64,000 bases of DNA from Isoetes taiwanensis. Its lineage: Eukaryota > Streptophyta > Lycopodiopsida > Isoetales > Isoetaceae. The notes beneath the pieces were generated by a model. That model worked only from the letters and a program-made list of their open reading frames with translations. It ran no database searches and was not told the DNA's origin. The translations under genes were made by a program, and so were the position numbers. The DNA lies in NCBI GenBank assembly GCA_021234155.1, contig JAJEKV010000030.1:14248222-14312221 (forward strand), in the 5' to 3' direction. Positions 57,973 through 64,000 of this stretch are shown here, one piece after another (position 1 is the first letter of the stretch; every line of letters begins with the position of its first letter).

Positions 57973-58182
57973 AAGTTCTCAAAATCCAATAAGTAATAAA
58001 ACAAAATAAATCCAAATTATAAAATCTAAATAAAGGTTGTTCTATATGTATTCTAAAGAACTTAATGGCTCCTGTCTCCCATGTGACTTAAATCAAGTTC
58101 TCAAAATCCAATAAGTAATAAAACAAAATAAATCCAAATTATAAAATCTAAATAAAGGTTGTTCTATATGTATTCTAAAGAA
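57973..58182 (+). repeat. Direct repeat, 2 x 88 bp, 122-bp period
   Basis: Bases 57973-58060 recur exactly at 58095-58182 (start AAGTTCTCAAAATCC, end TATTCTAAAGAA). The spacer also resembles the bases before the first copy, so this is a 122-bp tandem duplication with one diverged edge. Confidence 0.93.
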
Positions 58183-60480
58183 TTATCAATCTTAGGCTTC
58201 ACTCCTTGCTTTGCCCCTTTCTGGCTTTCTCTCTCTAGGGTTTACAATCTCTCTCTAGCCCCAAAACCCTCAAACCCCCGTGTTCTCAATCACATTTTGA
58301 GTCCCCAAATTGATTCTAAGCACCTTTTCGCAGCCGAGACCCCCTCAAATGGAACCCCCAAAAATCCTCATAACCCCCAGCCTGACCACATTTGAGTCCC
58401 CAAATTGGAGTTCTGCTAACCCTTTGGTACCGTGAGACCCTCAAACTTTGAGCCCCAAACTCAAAGGTGTTTGACCGCAATTTTGAGCCCCGGGGATTCT
58501 AAGCACTTTTTCGCAGCCGTGACCCTCAAACTTTGGAAGTCATGGCCAATAAGATGGGCCAGCTCTGAAACCCAAGGCGGCCGCCACTAAAACATCCCAT
58601 CAGCCATCATGGATAGGGGAGTCATCCTCCATGAAGAAGGAGGTTCGCCCCCGGCCGCTGCCACCGACGGAAGGGATTGATTACCGCACTAGAACTCCTC
58701 GGCCGCTAGAATTGGAGCCACGCCAAGCGGGCGGAGGCTAACAAAGGCTCCAGGCTGTAACAACGTCACCGCATGGTGAGGATATCCCATCCGCAAACTC
58801 CTGTGTTTGCAGCAACCGCATCATTGTGTCTGAGACCCTACGCCACGATGGCTAGGCCTCGCACACTTCTAACCGCAATGTGCCGCGTGAGCTCGCCGAC
58901 ATGGGGCCCGCCTAGGACTCTCAGATTCATCACCGGACACCATGATGTCGTGAGAGGAGCTACGGGCGGTACCATGTTCACGGTGTTCTCGGCCTGGCCG
59001 AGGTTTATGGCCGGAATTGGCACGGAGCGTGCTGTGCTTTACTCGCATTAATGCCTGGCTCTTCAGAGTAATGACCGGGCAGCAAGCTCGCTCGACGCCC
59101 GTAAGCCGCCTCGAAAGCATGCCCTCTATCGAGCCCGGGAGCTCCGTGGGTTGCGGGCAGCCATCCACAGACGTACGTGGTCTCCTATCGAGGTTCATAG
59201 CGTCAGCTGCAGCAGGCAGAGATGGTTAAAGAAGTTCCCGCGAAGAGCGCCGTGGTACTCCCGACTATTGTGGCCTGTGGACGCTGCTCGACCGTCTCCA
59301 AGAACAGCCTCTCTCCATCGCTAGCAGCCTGTGATCCTCACGAGATCACGCTCTCTTCACCTGCCACCCCGCCATCCCAGCCTACCACCACTCACCACTC
59401 CCAAGACAAAGCCCTGCCCTTCGCCATTTTCGGACTTCCAGCCTAACCTAAGAGCTGCATTGTGAGAGGCCACAACTGGTAGTCCGAGGCATTAAGAGGG
59501 AGAAGTTCTACCACAACATCCGGAACACATTCTCGACGGATGACAAGCCATTATCTCGAGCAGCCCGCCATAGCTCAAGGCCGTCGCGGATCAAGATTGT
59601 CATATTCGCGGTCCGCGGATGCGGTGTGGTGGACGCCATATTGCCATGTAATATCCTCGTACGGACCGACCTCACACCCGCACAACAGCAAGCAATACGC
59701 ATTTGTTGTCGTAGTCGGATTCGCCACCGCGGTGCCGCAGCCGGTTCAAAAGATGGCCATTTTCTCCGCCACCAAGCACGCCGCACTTCACAGCCCCAAC
59801 CGCTACCGAACATGGCTCCCTCGCCGCTTTCTCCTACCATCGCCCCCTTTCTTCCGCCCTACCCGCTTCCTCATGACCCACGCCTTCGCCCAATAAGCCG
59901 CCCGCTTCCATCTACTTTTCATCACCGCCTCGTCTCTCCTCCCTGCGACTCAGGTTGCGCATACCACGGTTGCTGACAAATAGAATTCAGCCCGTGGTCT
60001 CATGGAAATTGTCGAGGGGCTTCGGGCGAAGGGGACAGCCTGCGGGCACCGATATGGATCTCATCTTTCTCATGGCATTATGGCCGGCACGCTACCGACC
60101 GGCCGTTACCAACATTTCTATTTTCAATACCAGACAAAGACGCAAATGGTGGGCTGTTGCCACTACCCACGCTGGCAGGACGGCTACCCTCCGTAATGGC
60201 CGCACACAACCGCATTTGTGGGTTCGTGGCAATACCGCGCAACCCTTTTCTCGTCACCAGCATTTCACGCCAGAGCACCCTGTCGCACCTAACGATGCGG
60301 ATAGGAGGGACCCTTATGTCGCATTCTTATATGATGACATACGCCAAAGACAAGCGCTTGGGTAGGGTCGCCTCTGTGATTTCTATGACGGACAGGAGTA
60401 GCCAGCCCGAGACTTGACTCCCTCGCTGGACGATGTCCCACAACACGCCCGCGAGGCAACCCGTCGAGGGATTGTGACGT
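58183..60480. other. GC-richer block, origin unknown
   Basis: From about 58200 the base composition shifts towards C and G. A phrase around TTTTCGCAGCCG appears twice, near 58325 and 58508. Several overlapping frames of 60-136 codons exist in both strands between 58770 and 60420, as expected by chance in GC-rich DNA. None shows a domain or retrotransposon motif I recognise. Confidence 0.45.
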
Positions 60481-63400
60481 TCCAAGTATTTATACGGTAT
60501 AAGTATAAATATGTTGACATCGTCACCAGGGATATGGCCAAGTGGGGAACCTAGGTGTCTGGCTTCAAAAAGGATTAAATTAGTGCTAATTCTTAATTAT
60601 TGACACAATGCAACCTATAATTAAGGAACTAATATTAAAACCATAATTAATCTAATTATGGTTTGGAAGGCGCCACGTACACCAGCATGATAATGCTAAT
60701 TGGGGTCAATAGGGTGGATCACCACCCCATATCAGCCACAACCACCTCGAGTGCTGGAGCCAACTTGTACCGAAGTCGAGCCGCCGACCAATGTTAAACA
60801 CCAAGACCGTGCCATGGAGATCCCCACGACAACGGGTCGAATGTAAATGGCCGTGTGGGTGTTAGTGTAGTTGTGAATTCTAGGATACGCACCTGTTTGG
60901 GTTGTTGGTCTATTCTCTGTGTTTACTCGTAGGAACTAACCCCTGATTGCAAAGGTAGGTTCTCTATATTTCGATTCTGGTTTTGCTTGTAATGGATGGA
61001 TTGGTGGTTGTTAGCCTAGTACATTTCCGGAAATGGGGAATTAAGGGGTAGAGACCGGTTATTTATTGTAGTATGCTCCCCAGATAGAGCCCTCAGATAT
61101 CCTGCCAACGCGTCTGCACAAAGAGCTCAATCGGGTCATGATGTTGCGGTGACCGGGCTTAGCAACCTTTACGCGAACACGGTAGCGGGTGGGGTCTTGC
61201 ACGTAACATGTGCTCCCATTCCTGCCAGCGAAGCTAGACCATAGCCACGAGGGGTCGTATGGGTCCGACACTTCGGTGGAAGGTGTGAATCCGGGCACCT
61301 TTGCACTTTGAGTAGATTTAGGCTGCCGGGTGCCGAGCGCGCACGAGCCTCAGCTCGGCCCATGGAGCCACCGGTGATTCCTGAAGGGACGCCTCGACCG
61401 CTTCATCTGACTATGAACCCCGAGTAGGCTCGCCAGGTGATACCGAGCCCGGCTGCCTCCTGGCTATAGCTAATTTCATAGCTGAATTGACCCATCCGCG
61501 TGCACGAGGGGCTGGTGGCACAACCCTAGCTAATGCCTCTATGCCACCAACGTCAAGATTGCTCGCTGATCTCTTGAGGCTCAGCCGCCGCCTAATCCTC
61601 ACCGGAGTTCAAACTGAACCATGGGTTTGGGGTGTTTTCTTAGGTTTAGATGCATATTCTTTGCCGTTGGTATTGATGGATATGCCACCCTGCGGGTGGT
61701 TATTTATAATGCGATTTTATGCCAAAAGCACCTCATTCAGCTCGACGTAGGGAGCCCTCACGGAAGGCGTGGGGCCTAATGACCCTCTTTCGGTAGTCTT
61801 CTTTCGGCATCATATTATAGATGGTCTCTAAATAGATCGAGTGGGTTCTTTGAAGTTGGTCGCCATGGGGAGGGGAAACTGCATGTACAATGTCCAGGGT
61901 CAGATATGTTCGTGAGCCGCCACGCTGGTAACGGGGAGTCGCACGGGTTACCGGAATCATAGCACCGACCAAACCCTAACTCGCTAGTTCTAGAAGTTAG
62001 GAGAGAGAATTACAAGAGTGATTGTTTAAGTCTTCTGATTTAGTGCCGTGTTAAGGTAACGACTCCAATTCTAAGGAAATTCAGGGTCGCCTCGAGGACC
62101 AAGTTTCGAGCCATAACTGGTAGCTCTGGTTTTCGAAGGCTTAAAACGGCTCCAATGGATCGCACCTCAAATACCCCAGGCATTCCCGAGGCAAAACGAT
62201 GCGTCATTTAAAACAAAAAGCGCTGAGGTAACTGAGGGTGTTTCTTTGAAAATAAAACGCCAGAGCAAAACACGTCACCATCGTCAAGCACAAAGTTTGT
62301 CATCGTTTTTAAATTTTTAATAAAAGTCAAAAGTTAAAATTTGAATTTTGAAGTGTCTTTTTCGGGCTCGTGGTTTCGAGCTCTTTTTCCAACATAGCCG
62401 ACCTGTTCAATATCCGCCAACACTGACGTTTTCCTTGTGACCCGCCTCTATTAACTCGGTAAGCCGATACCCCTTTTCAAGGCCGCCCCTCGCCTTTGTT
62501 GAGCCCTCCTTTTCTCCCTTGCCGTTCCTTATAATGACATACGCTTCAAGCTGGATCAGATCTCTAAGAACCAATATATATCGCTTGTTTGTCGCCTTAG
62601 TCGAAAGTTACCGAGGAAGACCATTCTAACTTGTCGAGGGTCGACGAAGTCCCCTACCCTCCTCAAGTTGAATGAAGCCGGCAGGACTATACCTTTGTGG
62701 AGTACCGGAGGTATGGGTCAGGTTAGTTTGATCCCTCGCCAGACCGATGAATCTCGGAGCTTAGTCGAACTAAGCTCGTGAGACCATGAATTTAAGTCCT
62801 CGATTAGAAGACTTGCACCAATAAATGGCCCACCCAAGGATGATCGCTTTTACTATTTGTAGGGTCGATACTTAATACCTACCGATAATTTAACCTCCTT
62901 GTCTTTCTTGGAAACGGCTCTCAATAGTTTCATTTTTTGAAAATGTTCCCACCGTTTCAACAAGGCCATCTAGAATCCATCCAAGAAGGTATGGCAACGG
63001 CCGGACGTATCATAACGAGACGTCCTGGCCGCATCGGGCAAGCGCTGGGAGGAGAGAGGCCAGGGCTGAAGAACGAGCCGTTCCCAAAGGAAGGCTAAGA
63101 CCTTACGCCAAAGTGAGCACGAAAGCGTGAGGAGCAGCTAGGCCATCAGCCAGATGAGCAGCAAAGAGAATTTGATGATGTAGACAAGCTAGGATCTAGG
63201 TGCGTTCGAACGCCTAATCCCGCATTGAAACCGCGATGTAAAATGTCGTCCCACGTTGTACCGACGGCCGGGCAAATCTTTATAATTGAAAAGAACCAAA
63301 TTCCAGACCTGCTAGGGTGGGTGAACTACAAAGATCTCGATTGCAACGATGCTACGACGCTAAGAAGACCTCGCTCGAAGGGAGTTGATCGGAGTCCTTC

Positions 63401-64000
63401 GACGGTGAGGTAACCATTCCGGCCGCCTGGGCGAATTCTTGCCGAAGCCCCATAGCCTGCCACTGTGCACGGTAGCCGAGATAATGCTGTCAGAAGACTA
63501 TCGGAAGCATTGATCCGCTTCGCCTCTTCCAAATAATTTCAAGGGAGATCGCCAGAATTAAGACCGACGGCGTTTCAAGCCTTGACCCTTAGACATAAGA
63601 GGCCGAGGCATACCTGATTGAGCTTTTTGATGACGCCAACTTGTGTGCCATTACGGCTGGTTACTATGCCCAAGGACCCACTTGGCAACGAAGGATCCGA
63701 GGGGATCTTAGATGATTGGGCGTCAGATTCTAGTTGTATAAATTTTGTAATTTATCGATGTACTAGCCCCATTTTGGGTTTAGGACAAAAATATATATTT
63801 TGGAAAATACATATATGTTGGCTAAATAAATAATAATTTAATAATAATAATTTTAGAAACGTGCCAAAAGCATAAACCCCTTTGGCCATTAATTTCATTT
63901 TATTTTCTCTTGTTCTCTTCTCCTCCTCGCTTCATTTTAAGGCTCAACCCCTCAGCAGGTGTGGAGCAATACGTAAACTGAACGAAGCAATACTTTAGAA
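60481..64000. other. Intergenic or decayed repeat DNA, no gene recognised
   Basis: Mixed composition, short frames only. The arrangement near 63600-63850, a short frame ending in an AT-rich stretch, resembles the 3' end of a decayed retroelement, but no diagnostic motif supports that. Confidence 0.4.

Noticed and set aside
58773-60417. Several frames of 70-136 codons on both strands
   Set aside because: They overlap each other in all frames, as expected in GC-rich DNA, and show no domain or codon pattern.

Overview
The window is nuclear DNA of a land plant. The evidence is the spliced plant-type genes (an inositol-polyphosphate 5-phosphatase and a TAF4 homologue with standard GT-AG introns), a pentatricopeptide-repeat relic, and dense Ty1/copia and chromodomain Ty3/gypsy retrotransposons at many stages of decay. 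The repeat style of the PPR relic and the overall character would suit a spore-bearing vascular plant or a gymnosperm, but the sequence alone does not settle the lineage. There are no prokaryotic operons, CRISPR arrays or convincing RNA genes.

Layout. 0.5-1.6 kb: minus-strand Ty1/copia fragment (LTR, primer site, Gag). 3.0-9.6 kb: decayed Ty3/gypsy copy A, split in its reverse transcriptase by a 3-kb non-coding LTR element (4936-7909, minus strand, perfect CTCTC target duplication). 11.7-16.4 kb: gypsy copy B with both LTRs and a perfect AAGAG target duplication; it sits inside an older reading frame that continues on the far side. 17.0-18.3 kb: the 3' end of a third copy, C. 18.9-19.5 kb: PPR pseudogene, minus strand. 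20.85-24.95 kb: Ty1/copia element of the same family as the one at the left edge, with a 5' LTR only. 25-39.6 kb: mostly non-coding, with a kinesin-7 pseudogene (30.8-31.4 kb), dispersed repeats and a duplicated GC-rich hairpin.

39.6-41.8 kb: an apparently intact 10-exon 5-phosphatase gene whose exons I could join into a continuous frame of 486 codons. 43.7-46.0 kb: a decayed gene for a HUH-type rolling-circle replication endonuclease (Replitron-like), bracketed by near-identical 27-bp direct repeats. 48.7-50.4 kb, minus strand: a multi-exon gene resembling Crypton / KIAA1958 / ZMYM tyrosine recombinases (DUF3504). 51.5-56.6 kb: TAF4, a TFIID subunit gene with one apparent frameshift in its histone-fold-linked domain. 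56.9-64 kb: tandem duplications, then a GC-richer block without an identifiable gene.

The two cellular genes that look functional, or nearly so, are the 5-phosphatase and TAF4; they are unrelated in function. The two most unusual elements, the HUH endonuclease and the Crypton-like recombinase, lie between them. The gypsy LTRs carry a near-perfect heat-shock element upstream of a TATA box, a terminal foldback and an antisense tRNA-like segment, which together suggest a stress-responsive family of composite origin.
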